DNA of 64,000 bases. Origin: Youhaiella tibetensis (GTDB lineage Bacteria > Pseudomonadota > Alphaproteobacteria > Rhizobiales > Devosiaceae). The position numbers and the translations under genes are program-made. The stretch lies in the NCBI RefSeq assembly GCF_008000755.1, contig NZ_CP041690.1, positions 3,163,260 to 3,227,259 on the forward strand, read 5' to 3'. Below the pieces are notes generated by a model. It was not told where the DNA came from. It did not search any database and saw only the letters and a program-made list of their open reading frames with translations. Positions within the stretch are counted from its first letter, which is position 1, and each line of letters opens with the position of its first letter. Below are positions 45,294 through 55,675 of the stretch, one piece after another.

Positions 45294-45677
45294 ATGACAA
45301 GCCTGCCGCACCCCGACGTAGACCAGATTGCGCTCCCCGAAGTGCTCGCCACTCTCGGCGACGAAACGCGCCTGGCGATCATCGCCTATCTGGCGCGCAA
45401 CGAGGAACAGGCCATGACCTGCGGCCAGTTCTACGGCCTCGGCTCCAAGACTAGCCTCAGCTACCACCTGGCCAAGCTGCGCGAGGCGGGCGTGGTCAGG
45501 GTCCAGCCGCAGGGCACCAAGCGCCTCGTCACGCTGCGCCGGGCCGATCTCGACAGCCGCTTTCCGGGCTTCCTCGATTCCATTCTCGCCAGCGTCCGCG
45601 ACGTGCCCTTCGCCGTCGCCAACGACGAGGTCCTGCTCGGCGAGGAGGCAGCCAAGGCGAGCGACTGGCGCGCCTGA
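45294..45677 (+). CDS. ArsR-family regulator
   Basis: A 127-residue winged-helix regulator. The recognition helix is in GLGSKTSLSYHLAKLREAGV (about residues 48-67), the wing in VRVQPQGTKRLVTLRRADLD. No metal-binding CVC is present; the single Cys in AMTCGQF could be a sensor. It is the divergent partner of the MFS exporter with shared triple operators. Confidence 0.9.
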   Translation: MTSLPHPDVDQIALPEVLATLGDETRLAIIAYLARNEEQAMTCGQFYGLGSKTSLSYHLAKLREAGVVRVQPQGTKRLVTLRRADLDSRFPGFLDSILASVRDVPFAVANDEVLLGEEAAKASDWRA

Positions 45678-45751
45678 GGCCCCTGTCCCATCTAGCGGCC
45701 GGATCGCCGCTCGGCTAGAAGCGTTGTCGAGCCTATCCGAGCGGATTCATC

Positions 45752-46213
45752 TTGTCTGACATCACCTATCGTCCGGCCACCAGGGCCGATCTCCCCTTCA
45801 TGGTAGCCTTGATCGCCGAGGACGACGTCAGCGACGTCCCCATGGACGATCCCAACGATCCCTCGGGCCCCGCCTACGCGGCCGGCTTCGATGCCATCGC
45901 GGCCGATCCGAACCAGGTGCTGGTTATCGCCGAGCGCGATGGCAAGGCCATCGGCACGCTCCAGATCACCTACCTGCCCGGCATCGCCCGCAAGGGCATG
46001 TGGCGCGGCCTCATCGAGAGCGTCCACATCATCCCGCCCGAGCGCAACAAGGGCTATGGCAGCCAGATGATCCGCTGGGCCGTCCAAACCTGCCGCGAGC
46101 GCGGTTGCGGCATGGTGCAACTCACCTCCAACAAGAAGCGCGTCGACGCCCACCGCTTCTACCGCACCCTGGGCTTCGACCAGAGCCACGAAGGCTTCAA
46201 GCTGTTCCTCTGA
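45752..46213 (+). CDS. GNAT-family N-acetyltransferase
   Basis: A 153-residue GNAT protein. The acetyl-CoA loop is IIPPERNKGYGSQMIRWAV (about residues 90-108), followed by VQLTSNKKRVDAHRFYRTLG, the usual final motif. The start is TTG; SDITYRPATRADLPFM is a typical opening. Substrate not predictable. Confidence 0.88.
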   Translation: MSDITYRPATRADLPFMVALIAEDDVSDVPMDDPNDPSGPAYAAGFDAIAADPNQVLVIAERDGKAIGTLQITYLPGIARKGMWRGLIESVHIIPPERNKGYGSQMIRWAVQTCRERGCGMVQLTSNKKRVDAHRFYRTLGFDQSHEGFKLFL

Positions 46214-46295
46214 TCAGCCAGCGCGCCAGCAGCTCAAGTGCCTCCCCCGGGCAGGCCGGGGTCCAGCGACCCCAGCCACCAACGTCCCGTCTGTC

Positions 46296-47132
46296 CTAGA
46301 ACAGGAACGCCGCCGTTGCCGGATCGGCGCCCACGCGCCCCTTCGGATCGTCGAGCCCGCGGATGCGCTCCATCTCGCCGGCATCCAGCGTAAAGTCGAA
46401 CACCTCGATATTCTCCTTCATGCGGTCGGCATGGATCGATTTCGGGATGACGATGAACCCCTCCTGCAGGTGCCAGCGGATGATGACCTGCGCGATCGAC
46501 TTGCCGTGCTTGTTGGCGATTTCCCCGATCACCGGGTTCTTGAGGTCCGCTCCGCTGCCGAGCGGGCTCCAGCTTTCCACCGCGATATTGTGCTCGCGAT
46601 AGAACGGCCGGTTCTTGCCCTGCTGGAACGTCGGATGCAGCTCGATCTGGTTGACCACCGGCGTCACCCCCGTTTCACCCACGATCCGCTCGATGTGGTC
46701 GGGATTGAAGTTCGAAACCCCGATCGATTTGATGCGGCCCTGCTTCTGCAGGTCGACGAACGTCGTCCACGCTTCCACATACTTGTCCTGGCTCGGCACC
46801 GGCCAGTGAATGAGGAACAGGTCGATCTGCTCGATCCCAAGCTTCTTCATCGTCTCGTCGAACGACTTGAGCGCCAGGTCACGCGCATGCCCGCCATTGC
46901 GCAGCTTGGAGGTGATGAAAAGCTCGTTCCGCGGCACACCGGCATTACGGATCGCCGCGCCGACGCCTTCCTCGTTGTCGTACCCCTCGGCCGTATCGAT
47001 CGAGCGGTACCCGGCCTTGATGCCATCGCTCACCACGCGCTCGGTGATAGCCGGATCGACCTGCCACACCCCCAGCCCGATCTGCGGAATCACATTGCCG
47101 TCGCGAAGGGTGACCTTGGTTTGCTCAGCCAT
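46296..47132 (-). CDS. Aldo/keto reductase (2,5-diketo-gluconate reductase-like)
   Basis: A 278-residue NADPH-dependent TIM-barrel reductase. It opens VTLRDGNVIPQIGLGVWQV; catalytic Asp-Tyr lie in SIDTAEGYDNEEGVG, Lys in FITSKLRNGGH, and His in FLIHWPVPSQ. The cofactor motif IPKSIHADRMKENIEV is near the end. It reduces aldehydes or keto sugars; the exact substrate is unknown. Native codon use ends at its start; the next 700 bases upstream are AT-richer. Confidence 0.93.
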   Translation of the reverse strand: MAEQTKVTLRDGNVIPQIGLGVWQVDPAITERVVSDGIKAGYRSIDTAEGYDNEEGVGAAIRNAGVPRNELFITSKLRNGGHARDLALKSFDETMKKLGIEQIDLFLIHWPVPSQDKYVEAWTTFVDLQKQGRIKSIGVSNFNPDHIERIVGETGVTPVVNQIELHPTFQQGKNRPFYREHNIAVESWSPLGSGADLKNPVIGEIANKHGKSIAQVIIRWHLQEGFIVIPKSIHADRMKENIEVFDFTLDAGEMERIRGLDDPKGRVGADPATAAFLF

Positions 47133-47286
47133 TGCTGGCCTCCTGTTGTTTTAGCTGCTTAAGCGTCCACGGTGCCGCAGTTGGGGAACTCGTGGACCGA
47201 AAATTGGTTCGAATGCCCGTCGTGCCGCCGCCCCGCGTATAACTTATGCCCCTTCAACTCAACGATGCAGAATGCTCCGACAACCA

Positions 47287-47652
47287 ATGGAGCTGCCGTT
47301 GAAAAAAGAGGGTTTAAAAGAGCGGCTAATACTGCACGAAGCAGTAGTTGACCTAGGCCTTCATCTTGCCTTGTTACAGGTAAAGGCGTTGCTTAAGAAA
47401 TACAGTCCGGACCAACCGCGTGTTCCGCCTGGAAACCCACACGGTGGCTAAGGGACTAGTGGACGAGACAACGCCCAAGTAACACGCATTGCTGGCAAAT
47501 TTGATCCTGCCAGAGCGGATATCTGTGATGCACAGCAGAGAATCGATGAGGAGCTTTGTCGGGTCGCGAAATCTGATATTTGCTGGGGATTGTCCAGCGA
47601 CCGATGAGCGGCATGCATGAAGAATAACTATATCCCTCCTCTCAGATTTTGA
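47287..47652 (+). pseudogene. Decayed GGQW-motif (polymorphic-toxin-like) gene
   Basis: Reading in one frame gives about 120 residues interrupted by TAA (47449-47451) and TGA (47605-47607). The text between is coherent: KKYSPDQPRVPPGNPHGG before the TAA, CDAQQRIDEELCRV in the middle and NNYIPPLRF at the end. I recall DQPRVPAGxPxGGQW and a Cys-rich tail ending IPPLN[FY] from alphaproteobacterial toxin-like proteins; the TAA lies where Gln is expected. Codons AAA, TTA, ATA, CTA and AGA and lower GC contrast with the neighbours. No ribosome site is evident. The next gene begins seven bases later. Confidence 0.7.
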
Positions 47653-47659
47653 GGCCTGA

Positions 47660-48001
47660 ATGACCACACTTATTCGACAGCTTTTTATTGCGGAAGCAGC
47701 TGGAGATATAAAAGTGACAATCTCAATTGAGCCCTCTGAACTGGAGGACGCGGACACCTGGATATGCGGTTATGCTATTACTTGGCCAACGGGAACCAAG
47801 CATGGGGTGGCACGAGGTTTTGACGCCATCCAGGCTCTCTATCTTGCCATGCAGCAGATCGCCGTCAATCTCTACGCCAGCCCCTACCACGTGGCCGGCA
47901 CCCTTCGCTGGGGCAAGCCCGGCACCGGCTACGGCTTCCCTATGCCCCGACCCGGCATCGAGGACCTGATCGGCGAGGACCGCTACAACCAAGTTCCATG
48001 A
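47660..48001 (+). CDS. DUF6968-like protein, possible immunity partner of the decayed gene
   Basis: A 113-residue protein that resembles the DUF6968 pattern as I remember it: WICGYAITWP, GFDAIQALYLAMQQIAVNLY, then a Trp and GFPMPRPG. Such genes are commonly found after GGQW-motif genes, so an immunity or chaperone role is inferred. The first half uses AT-rich codons like the upstream remnant, while the second half (after about 47820) uses native GC-rich codons, which suggests a recombination joint inside the gene. It is intact. Confidence 0.7.
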   Translation: MTTLIRQLFIAEAAGDIKVTISIEPSELEDADTWICGYAITWPTGTKHGVARGFDAIQALYLAMQQIAVNLYASPYHVAGTLRWGKPGTGYGFPMPRPGIEDLIGEDRYNQVP

Positions 48002-48148
48002 CAATGACATGCTGCGGCAGCTTAACTCGCCGCGCCGGGCTTCCCTTCCGCCCGCTTCTCGGCTAGAGAGCAGCCTTAATCTAAAGAATCCGACTGACCA
48101 ACGCGCGGCAGCGCCGTCTTGCCGCGCGCCCATTTGCGAGAGCCGATC

Positions 48149-51100
48149 ATGCCAAAACGCACCGACATCAAATCCATCATGATCATCGGCGCGGGGCCCA
48201 TTATTATCGGCCAGGCCTGCGAATTCGACTATTCGGGCACCCAGGCCTGCAAGGCCCTCAAGGAAGAGGGCTACCGCATCATCCTGGTCAACTCCAATCC
48301 GGCCACCATCATGACGGACCCGGATCTGGCCGACGCTACCTACATGGAGCCCATCACTCCCGAGGTCGTCGCCAAGATCATCGAGAAGGAACGTCCCGAC
48401 GCGCTTCTGCCCACCATGGGCGGCCAGACGGCTCTCAACTGCGCCCTTTCCCTCAAGAAGATGGGCGTGCTCGACAAGTTCAACGTCGAGATGATCGGCG
48501 CCACCGCCGAGGCCATCGACAAGGCCGAGGACCGCGAGCTCTTCCGCGACGCCATGAAGAAGATCGGGCTTTCCACCCCGCGCTCCATGCTCGCCCACAA
48601 CATGATCGAGGCGCTCCAGGCCCTCGAGGTCATCGGTCTGCCCGCCATCATCCGCCCGTCCTTTACGCTGGGCGGCACCGGCGGCGGCATCGCCTACAAC
48701 AAGGAAGAATACCTCACCATCGTCGAGAGCGGCATCGATGCCTCCCCGACCGATGAAGTCCTGATCGAGGAATCCGTCCTCGGTTGGAAGGAATTCGAGA
48801 TGGAAGTTGTCCGCGATAAGAAGGACAACTGCATTATCGTCTGCTCGATCGAGAACCTCGATCCGATGGGCGTCCATACCGGCGACTCGATCACCGTTGC
48901 ACCGGCCCTGACCCTCACCGACAAGGAATACCAGATCATGCGCGACGCCTCCCTGGCGGTGCTGCGCGAGATCGGTGTCGAGACGGGGGGCTCCAACGTC
49001 CAGTTCGCGATCAACCCGGCCGATGGCCGCATGATCGTCATCGAGATGAACCCGCGCGTGTCGCGCTCCTCGGCCCTTGCCTCCAAGGCCACCGGCTTCC
49101 CGATCGCCAAGGTCGCCGCGCGCCTCGCCGTCGGCTATACGCTGGACGAGCTCGAGAACGACATCACCGGCGGCGCCACCCCGGCCTCGTTCGAGCCGAC
49201 CATCGACTACGTCGTCACCAAGATCCCCCGCTTCGCCTTCGAGAAGTTTCCGGGCTCGGATAACCGCCTCACCACCTCGATGAAGTCGGTTGGCGAAGCC
49301 ATGGCCATCGGCCGCACCTTCCAGGAATCGCTCCAGAAGGCCCTGCGTTCGCTCGAGACCGGCCTCACGGGCCTCAACGAAATCGGCATCCCGGGCCTGG
49401 GCGAAGGCGACGACAAGAACGCCATCCGCGCCGCCCTCGGCACCCCGACGCCCGAGCGTCTGCTGCGTGTCGCCGAAGCCATGCGCCTGGGCGTCTCTAA
49501 CGAAGACATCCACGAGGCCTGCCGCATCGACATGTGGTTCCTCGAGCAGATGCGCGGCATCATCGACATGGAAGCCAAGGTGCGCCAGTTCGGCCTGCCC
49601 GAGGACGCCGCAATCCTGCGCAGCCTTAAGGCCATGGGCTTTTCCGACAAGCGCCTCGCCGAACTCGCCGGCAAGGAAGCTAAGGATGTGCGCGCCCTGC
49701 GCCACAGCCTCAAGGTCCTGCCCTCCTACAAACGCATCGACACCTCGGCCGCCGAATTTGCCTCGCCGACCGCCTACATGTACTCGACCTACGAGACCCC
49801 GTTCGCCGGCGAAGTCTCCGACGAGTCGCGCCCGTCCGACCGCAAGAAGGTCGTCATCCTCGGCGGCGGCCCCAACCGTATCGGCCAGGGCATCGAGTTC
49901 GACTATTGCTGCTGCCATGCCGCCTTCGCCCTCTCGGACGCCGGCTATGAAACCATCATGGTCAACTGCAACCCCGAGACGGTCTCGACCGACTATGACA
50001 CTTCGGACCGCCTCTACTTCGAGCCGCTGACCGAAGAAGACGTCATCGAAATCCTCGAGCGCGAGAAGACCAACGGCACCCTGCACGGGGTCATCGTCCA
50101 GTTCGGTGGCCAGACCCCGCTCAACCTCGCCGAGGCCGTCGAAAAGGCCGGTGTCCGTATCCTGGGCACCCAGCCCTCCTCAATCGACCTGGCGGAAGAT
50201 CGCGACCTCTTCTCCAAGCTCTTGCGCCAGCTCGAGCTGACCCAGCCCAAGAACGGCATCGCCTATAGCCTCGAACAGGCCCGCATCGTCGCCGAGCGCC
50301 TGGGCTATCCGCTGGTCATCCGCCCGTCCTACGTGCTGGGCGGCCGCGCCATGGCCATCGCCCACAATGCCAACGAGTTCGAGGCCTATGTGCAGGACAC
50401 CCTGACCAGCCTCGTGCCGCCCGATATCCGCGCCAAGTACCCGAACGACAAGACCGGCCAGATCAACTCGGTTCTCTCGGACAACCCGCTGCTGTTCGAC
50501 GGCTACCTCTCGGGCGCCACCGAAATCGACGTGGATTGCCTTTCGGACGGCAAGGATGTCTTCGTCTGCGGCATCATGGAGCACATCGAGGAAGCCGGCA
50601 TTCACTCCGGTGACAGCGCCTGCTCGCTCCCGCCCCAGCACCTCTCCGATGAAGTGCTCGCCGAACTCAAGCGCCAGACCCGCGAGATGGCTCTCGCCCT
50701 CAAGGTTGGCGGCCTGATGAACGTTCAGTATGCCCTCAAGGACGGCACCATCTACATCCTCGAGGTGAACCCGCGCGCTTCGCGTACCGTGCCGTTCGTG
50801 GCCAAGGTTATCGGCGAGCCCATCGCCAAGATCGCCGCCCGCGTCATGGCCGGCGAGACCCTCGAAAGCTTCGCCCTCAAGGAGAAGAAGCTCGATCACG
50901 TCGCCATCAAGGAAGCCGTCTTCCCCTTCAACCGCTTCCCGGGCGTCGACACGGTCCTCGGCCCCGAGATGAAGTCGACCGGCGAAGTCATTGGCCTGGA
51001 CACCGACTACGCCATCGCCTTCGCCAAGAGCCAGCTCGGCTCCGGCTCTAAGGTTCCCAAGGAAGGCACGGTGTTCGTCTCGGTCCGTGACGAGGACAAG

Positions 51101-51460
51101 GAAGCCATGATCGAGCCGATGCGCCACCTCGAGGCCGCCGGCTTCAAGATCCTGGCCACCGGCGGCACCCAGCGCTACCTGGTCGAAAACGGCATCGCCG
51201 CCGAAAAGATCAACAAGGTGCTCGAAGGGCGTCCGCACATCGTGGATTCGATGAAGAACGGCGGCGTGCAGCTGGTGATCAACACCACCGATGGCGCCAA
51301 GTCGGTCTCCGACAGCCGCGACATCCGCCGCACGGCCCTGCTCTCGAAGATCCCCTACTACACCACCATCCCCGGAGCGATCGCCGCTGTGGAAGGCATC
51401 ATCGCCTACCGCGAAGGCAACCTCCAGGTCCGCCCGCTCCAGGATTACTTCGTGGCGTAA
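48149..51460 (+). CDS. carB: Carbamoyl-phosphate synthase large subunit CarB
   Basis: CarB makes carbamoyl phosphate from ammonia, bicarbonate and two ATP. The 1103-residue protein has two homologous ATP-grasp halves (about 1-400 and 560-940), the oligomerisation domain between them and a C-terminal MGS-like allosteric domain. [18 protein letters not shown] opens the first half and [18 protein letters not shown] the second. ATG at 48149 gives the standard start. It is slightly longer than the enterobacterial enzyme, normal for alphaproteobacteria. Confidence 0.98.
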   Translation: MPKRTDIKSIMIIGAGPIIIGQACEFDYSGTQACKALKEEGYRIILVNSNPATIMTDPDLADATYMEPITPEVVAKIIEKERPDALLPTMGGQTALNCALSLKKMGVLDKFNVEMIGATAEAIDKAEDRELFRDAMKKIGLSTPRSMLAHNMIEALQALEVIGLPAIIRPSFTLGGTGGGIAYNKEEYLTIVESGIDASPTDEVLIEESVLGWKEFEMEVVRDKKDNCIIVCSIENLDPMGVHTGDSITVAPALTLTDKEYQIMRDASLAVLREIGVETGGSNVQFAINPADGRMIVIEMNPRVSRSSALASKATGFPIAKVAARLAVGYTLDELENDITGGATPASFEPTIDYVVTKIPRFAFEKFPGSDNRLTTSMKSVGEAMAIGRTFQESLQKALRSLETGLTGLNEIGIPGLGEGDDKNAIRAALGTPTPERLLRVAEAMRLGVSNEDIHEACRIDMWFLEQMRGIIDMEAKVRQFGLPEDAAILRSLKAMGFSDKRLAELAGKEAKDVRALRHSLKVLPSYKRIDTSAAEFASPTAYMYSTYETPFAGEVSDESRPSDRKKVVILGGGPNRIGQGIEFDYCCCHAAFALSDAGYETIMVNCNPETVSTDYDTSDRLYFEPLTEEDVIEILEREKTNGTLHGVIVQFGGQTPLNLAEAVEKAGVRILGTQPSSIDLAEDRDLFSKLLRQLELTQPKNGIAYSLEQARIVAERLGYPLVIRPSYVLGGRAMAIAHNANEFEAYVQDTLTSLVPPDIRAKYPNDKTGQINSVLSDNPLLFDGYLSGATEIDVDCLSDGKDVFVCGIMEHIEEAGIHSGDSACSLPPQHLSDEVLAELKRQTREMALALKVGGLMNVQYALKDGTIYILEVNPRASRTVPFVAKVIGEPIAKIAARVMAGETLESFALKEKKLDHVAIKEAVFPFNRFPGVDTVLGPEMKSTGEVIGLDTDYAIAFAKSQLGSGSKVPKEGTVFVSVRDEDKEAMIEPMRHLEAAGFKILATGGTQRYLVENGIAAEKINKVLEGRPHIVDSMKNGGVQLVINTTDGAKSVSDSRDIRRTALLSKIPYYTTIPGAIAAVEGIIAYREGNLQVRPLQDYFVA

Positions 51461-51483
51461 GGCTGTCTGAAAATCTCTCTGTC

Positions 51484-51512
51484 GAAAGGGCGCTTCGGCG
51501 CCCTTTCTCTTA
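51484..51512. terminator. Bidirectional terminator after carB
   Basis: Stem GAAAGGGCGC (51484-51493) with GCGCCCTTTC (51498-51507) and a TTCG tetraloop, then TCTT; also ends the minus-strand DUF2442 gene. Confidence 0.88.
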
Positions 51513-51908
51513 TGCGCTCTTGCGCGGACGTCCGCCCTTGGCTCCGTTGCTTCTGGCCGCGGCGGCCTTTGCCGCCGACTTCGCGCGACCCGCAACGCCC
51601 GCCATGTAGGAGCGCGTACCGAACACGCCCGCCAGCAGCCCCTGCACCGAAATATCGACGTCCAGTTGCTCCCAGTGCAGCCCAAAACCCCGGCCCAACA
51701 GTTCGACCTCAGCCAGGTCAGCGGCTTCGGCCCCGGCAAGTCCTTGAACCAGACGCGGCGGAAAGGCGAAAGTCGCACCGTTGCTGAGGTCGACGATCAC
51801 CCGATCACTCGCCAAGTCGTAGCGCACCGCGACCGCGTGCGGCTGGCCGGCGCTGATCTCGCGCCCTTTGCGTTCGGCCGTTTCGATCTCTTCGTCACTC
51901 AGTTCCAT
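51510..51908 (-). CDS. DUF2442-domain protein
   Basis: A 132-residue protein. The DUF2442 region runs from about residue 15 to 90: VAVRYDLASDRVIVDLSNGATFAFPPRLV then LEVELLGRGFGLHWEQLDVDI (given in part). The tail is basic and Ala-rich (KAAAARSNGAKGGRPRK). It overlaps the DUF4160 gene by 14 bases. DUF4160/DUF2442 pairs recur in bacteria and are suspected toxin-antitoxin modules; this is not proved. ATG at 51908 starts MELSDEEIETAERKG. Confidence 0.85.
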   Translation of the reverse strand: MELSDEEIETAERKGREISAGQPHAVAVRYDLASDRVIVDLSNGATFAFPPRLVQGLAGAEAADLAEVELLGRGFGLHWEQLDVDISVQGLLAGVFGTRSYMAGVAGRAKSAAKAAAARSNGAKGGRPRKSA

Positions 51909-52128
51909 GGATTTCGTTCCAGCATTCCAGGAAGGCATCGCGATTGTTTTCGACGATGCGCATCGCTCGCCGCAGATCACCCCGCTTCATGCCATCGGCC
52001 CAGATCAGTTCCGGCCCCAGCAGGTCGATCTTCGCCTGCCCATCCCCGAAGACGTGGACATGAGCCGGCTCATGATCGTCCAGGAAGATGATGAAGCGCA
52101 GTCCCTCCGCCCGGAAGATCGTGACCAT
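51895..52128 (-). CDS. DUF4160-domain protein
   Basis: A 77-residue protein with the full DUF4160 pattern: RFIIFLDDHEPAHVHVFGDG near residue 11 and RAMRIVENNRDAFLECWNEI at the end. It is first in a two-gene operon with the DUF2442 gene, the usual order of this pair, with a 14-base overlap. Possible toxin or partner protein; role not known. Confidence 0.88.
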   Translation of the reverse strand: MVTIFRAEGLRFIIFLDDHEPAHVHVFGDGQAKIDLLGPELIWADGMKRGDLRRAMRIVENNRDAFLECWNEIHGTE

Positions 52129-52431
52129 GATAACCTATCGTGATGGGTTTCTCAATCGGTCGCGAATTTTGGCTCATGCTGATAGCGCCGCTCTATTGGG
52201 ATTTCTTACTCCCCAAAATTTGACTTCCCCACCCCCGCCGCCTAAACACACCGGACCATGAAGTCGGCACACTGTACCACCTCCATCGCGTCCGCCCGCG
52301 CCTGACACCCGCCGCGCCGGACGCCTACTGACCGGCCCGCGCCGGCCGCTTTCGGCTGCCCGCCCCCGGTCTCTCCCCCGTACAGTTTCATCCGCGTAGC
52401 CTCCTGGCTCGCGCTACTCATGATGCAATCA
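52129..52431. other. Non-coding spacer before the catB remnant
   Basis: About 300 bases with no credible gene. The half next to the DUF4160 gene is AT-richer (AATTTTGG, CCAAAATTTG) and probably holds its promoter; the other half is very GC-rich with no clear structure. Confidence 0.5.
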
Positions 52432-52922
52432 ATGACCAATTTCTTCGAAAGCCCCTTCAAGGGCATCACGCTCGACCGTCAGGTCACCAACCCCAACATC
52501 CTCGTCGGCCGCTACAGTTATTATTCCGGCTACTACCACGGCCATGGCTTCGATGACTGTGCCCGCTTCCTGAGGTGCCCCACTTCGCCGGCGCCGCCAA
52601 TGCCTTTCGCCCGGCGGGTGACACCGTCATCGGCAATGATGTCTGGATCGGCACCGAGGCCATCGTCATGCCCGGCATCAAGATCGGCCACGGCGCCGTC
52701 ATCGGCACGCGTGCCCTCGTCACCCGCGACGTGGAGCCCTACACCATCGTCGGCGGCAACCCGGCCAAGCCCATTCGCAAGCGCTTCCCGGACGAGGACA
52801 TCGCCCTCCTCCTCGAAATGGCCTGGTGGGATTGGCCCGACGCCATGCTGGCCGAAGCCATGCCGCTCATGACCGACAGCAATATCGCGGCGCTCCATGA
52901 GTTCTGGAAGTTGAATCGCTAA
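52432..52922 (+). pseudogene. CatB-type xenobiotic acetyltransferase, broken by internal deletion
   Basis: The first 45 codons match the CatB/Vat chloramphenicol (xenobiotic) acetyltransferases: [11 protein letters not shown], then [20 protein letters not shown]. From about 52570 a different frame takes over and runs to the true C-terminus: [47 protein letters not shown] and HEFWKLNR. About 55 residues of the middle, including the SIGSGA and NQGHR blocks of the active site, are missing and the join shifts the frame. It cannot make an active enzyme. A GTG at 52575 could start a C-terminal fragment. Confidence 0.85.
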
Positions 52923-52952
52923 GGCGTTGCAGGGGCGGTCGAAAGATCGCCC

Positions 52953-54578
52953 CTATGCCCCGCGTCTGCTCCTGGCCGATCGCGGCAGTTCCATCACGGC
53001 AGCTTCGTCATTGGCAACCACCCGGTTGCGTCCGGCCGCCTTGGCGGCATAGAGCCGTCGGTCCGCCACCGCCATCAGGTCCGCCGCTGCCTTCCCGCCG
53101 TCGCCGATGGCCAATCCAATGCTGACGGTAACCTTGAGGTCCGGCGCCAGCTCGGTCCACTGCAGGCCCTCGACGCCCGCGCGCACCCTTTCGCAAAGCC
53201 GTTCGGCGCCGCGCACTGCCTCCTCCCCAGTGAGCAGCAGCGCGAACTCTTCCCCGCCCAGCCGGGCGGCCCAGGCTCCGCTGTGGGCGGTCAGGCCGCG
53301 CGCCAGCCGCCGCAGCACCTCGTCACCGACCATGTGCGAAAAGCGATCGTTGATGGCCTTGAAGTGATCGAGGTCGAGCATCGCCACCGCGAACACCTGC
53401 CCATCGAGTTGCGCCAGTTCCGCGTCGAACGCCCGCCGGTTGGCGATCCCCGTCAGCCCGTCGCGCATCGCCTGGTTGGCCAGTTCGTCCGCGCGTGCCC
53501 GCAGCCGGTCGGTTTCCAGCCGGATTTCGGCGACCTTGGCGCGCCGCTGCGTCGTTTCCCCGGCCTGCTTGACGTAGAGCTTGTGGAAGCGCTTGTGCAT
53601 CGCCAGCGCCGAGCGAAAGTCCTTCATCGCCTCGTGGACTTCGGCAAGCTTGCCGGCGGCATTGAGCTGATGGTCCGTCTGCGCGCTCCGGTTGGCAAGC
53701 CGCAGGGCTTCGCTCGCTGCCTTGGCAGCGTCGGGCAACTGCCCGAGTTGCATGAGCACCATGCTGTGCGTGTAGAGATAGTGGATCTTGAGGCTCACGC
53801 CTGGCCGCCCCGGAACCTCCTGCCAGGTCTCCAGGCGCTTCTGCGCGCGCTCCAGGTCCCCGCAATGCGCATACATCTCGGCGACATTGCCCAAGGCCAC
53901 GCGCAGGCACCAGTTGTTGCCGCTCTCGGTTGCCGAGGCAATGGCGTCCTCGCTCACTTCGATGGCCCGCCCAAGCAGGTCCCGAGCGTGCCCGTCCTTC
54001 CCCGCCGCCTCTTCCCCGGCAGCAAGCCGGCCGAGGCAGAAGCCCATGTTGAGCTGGTAAAAGCAGAGCGAGGCCTTGTCGCCGTTCTGCTCGGCGATGC
54101 GAATACTCTCCCGGATCACCGGAATACTCAGTTCCGCATGGCCGCAAAGCGCCAGGGCGATTGCCCGCATGCACGAGGCAAACGCCAGTACCGAAAAATC
54201 CGCCAGCCGCGCCGCGATCGTGACGGCCTGCTCGGCCGCCTCCGAACCCTCGTCGCTCAGGCCCAGCTCGAACAGCAGGAAGGCCTCGATGGCGGCGGTG
54301 GATGCGACGCCCGCTTCATTGCCGGCACGCCGCCACAGCCGCTTGGCCGCCAGCGCGCATTCCAGTCCCTGTTCGGGGTGCCCGAGCAGGGCGCAGCACC
54401 AGGCGACCTGCATCAGGCCCGTGGCCATTCCGGTCACTTCGCCCGCGGCCTGGGCGGCCGCGAAGTTGCGCTTGCCCTGCCGGAAAGCGCGATCGATCTG
54501 CCCCTGCGCTATGAGTTGCCAACCGTTGGCTGGCGCTTTCCTTCTGCGGGGCGCAAGTTCGGACGGCAAGGACCACAC
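52953..54578 (-). CDS. TPR-repeat diguanylate cyclase (GGDEF)
   Basis: A 541-residue protein with about seven TPR-like helical repeats (residues 20-340) and a C-terminal GGDEF domain (about 365-520). RDGLTGIANRRAFDAEL opens the cyclase and the active site is RLGGEEFALLL, with MLDLDHFKAINDRFSH before it. It should make cyclic di-GMP. The inhibitory RxxD site is not at its normal place five residues upstream. No membrane segment or signal peptide is seen, so the TPR part may sense a cytoplasmic protein. Start is GTG with weak support. Confidence 0.9.
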   Translation of the reverse strand: MWSLPSELAPRRRKAPANGWQLIAQGQIDRAFRQGKRNFAAAQAAGEVTGMATGLMQVAWCCALLGHPEQGLECALAAKRLWRRAGNEAGVASTAAIEAFLLFELGLSDEGSEAAEQAVTIAARLADFSVLAFASCMRAIALALCGHAELSIPVIRESIRIAEQNGDKASLCFYQLNMGFCLGRLAAGEEAAGKDGHARDLLGRAIEVSEDAIASATESGNNWCLRVALGNVAEMYAHCGDLERAQKRLETWQEVPGRPGVSLKIHYLYTHSMVLMQLGQLPDAAKAASEALRLANRSAQTDHQLNAAGKLAEVHEAMKDFRSALAMHKRFHKLYVKQAGETTQRRAKVAEIRLETDRLRARADELANQAMRDGLTGIANRRAFDAELAQLDGQVFAVAMLDLDHFKAINDRFSHMVGDEVLRRLARGLTAHSGAWAARLGGEEFALLLTGEEAVRGAERLCERVRAGVEGLQWTELAPDLKVTVSIGLAIGDGGKAAADLMAVADRRLYAAKAAGRNRVVANDEAAVMELPRSARSRRGA

Positions 54579-54652
54579 TCAAGTCAGACGAGACGATGAT
54601 CCCCGCAGCCTAAGCCCCAGGGTCATAACATTTCGTCAAAGCGCGAGAGGCC

Positions 54653-55675
<1,023 letters not shown>

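Noticed and set aside
47206-47217. GGTTCGAATGCC resembling a tRNA T-loop next to the low-GC island
   Set aside because: The bases before it cannot form a T-stem, and no acceptor or anticodon arm fits around it, so neither a tRNA nor an attachment-site tRNA end is supported.
47723-50086. Long minus-strand open frame opposite the first half of carB
   Set aside because: High GC at third codon positions removes stops on the opposite strand; the product has no recognisable domain. The same holds opposite rpoD, cpdB, trxB-lsrB and the end of carB.
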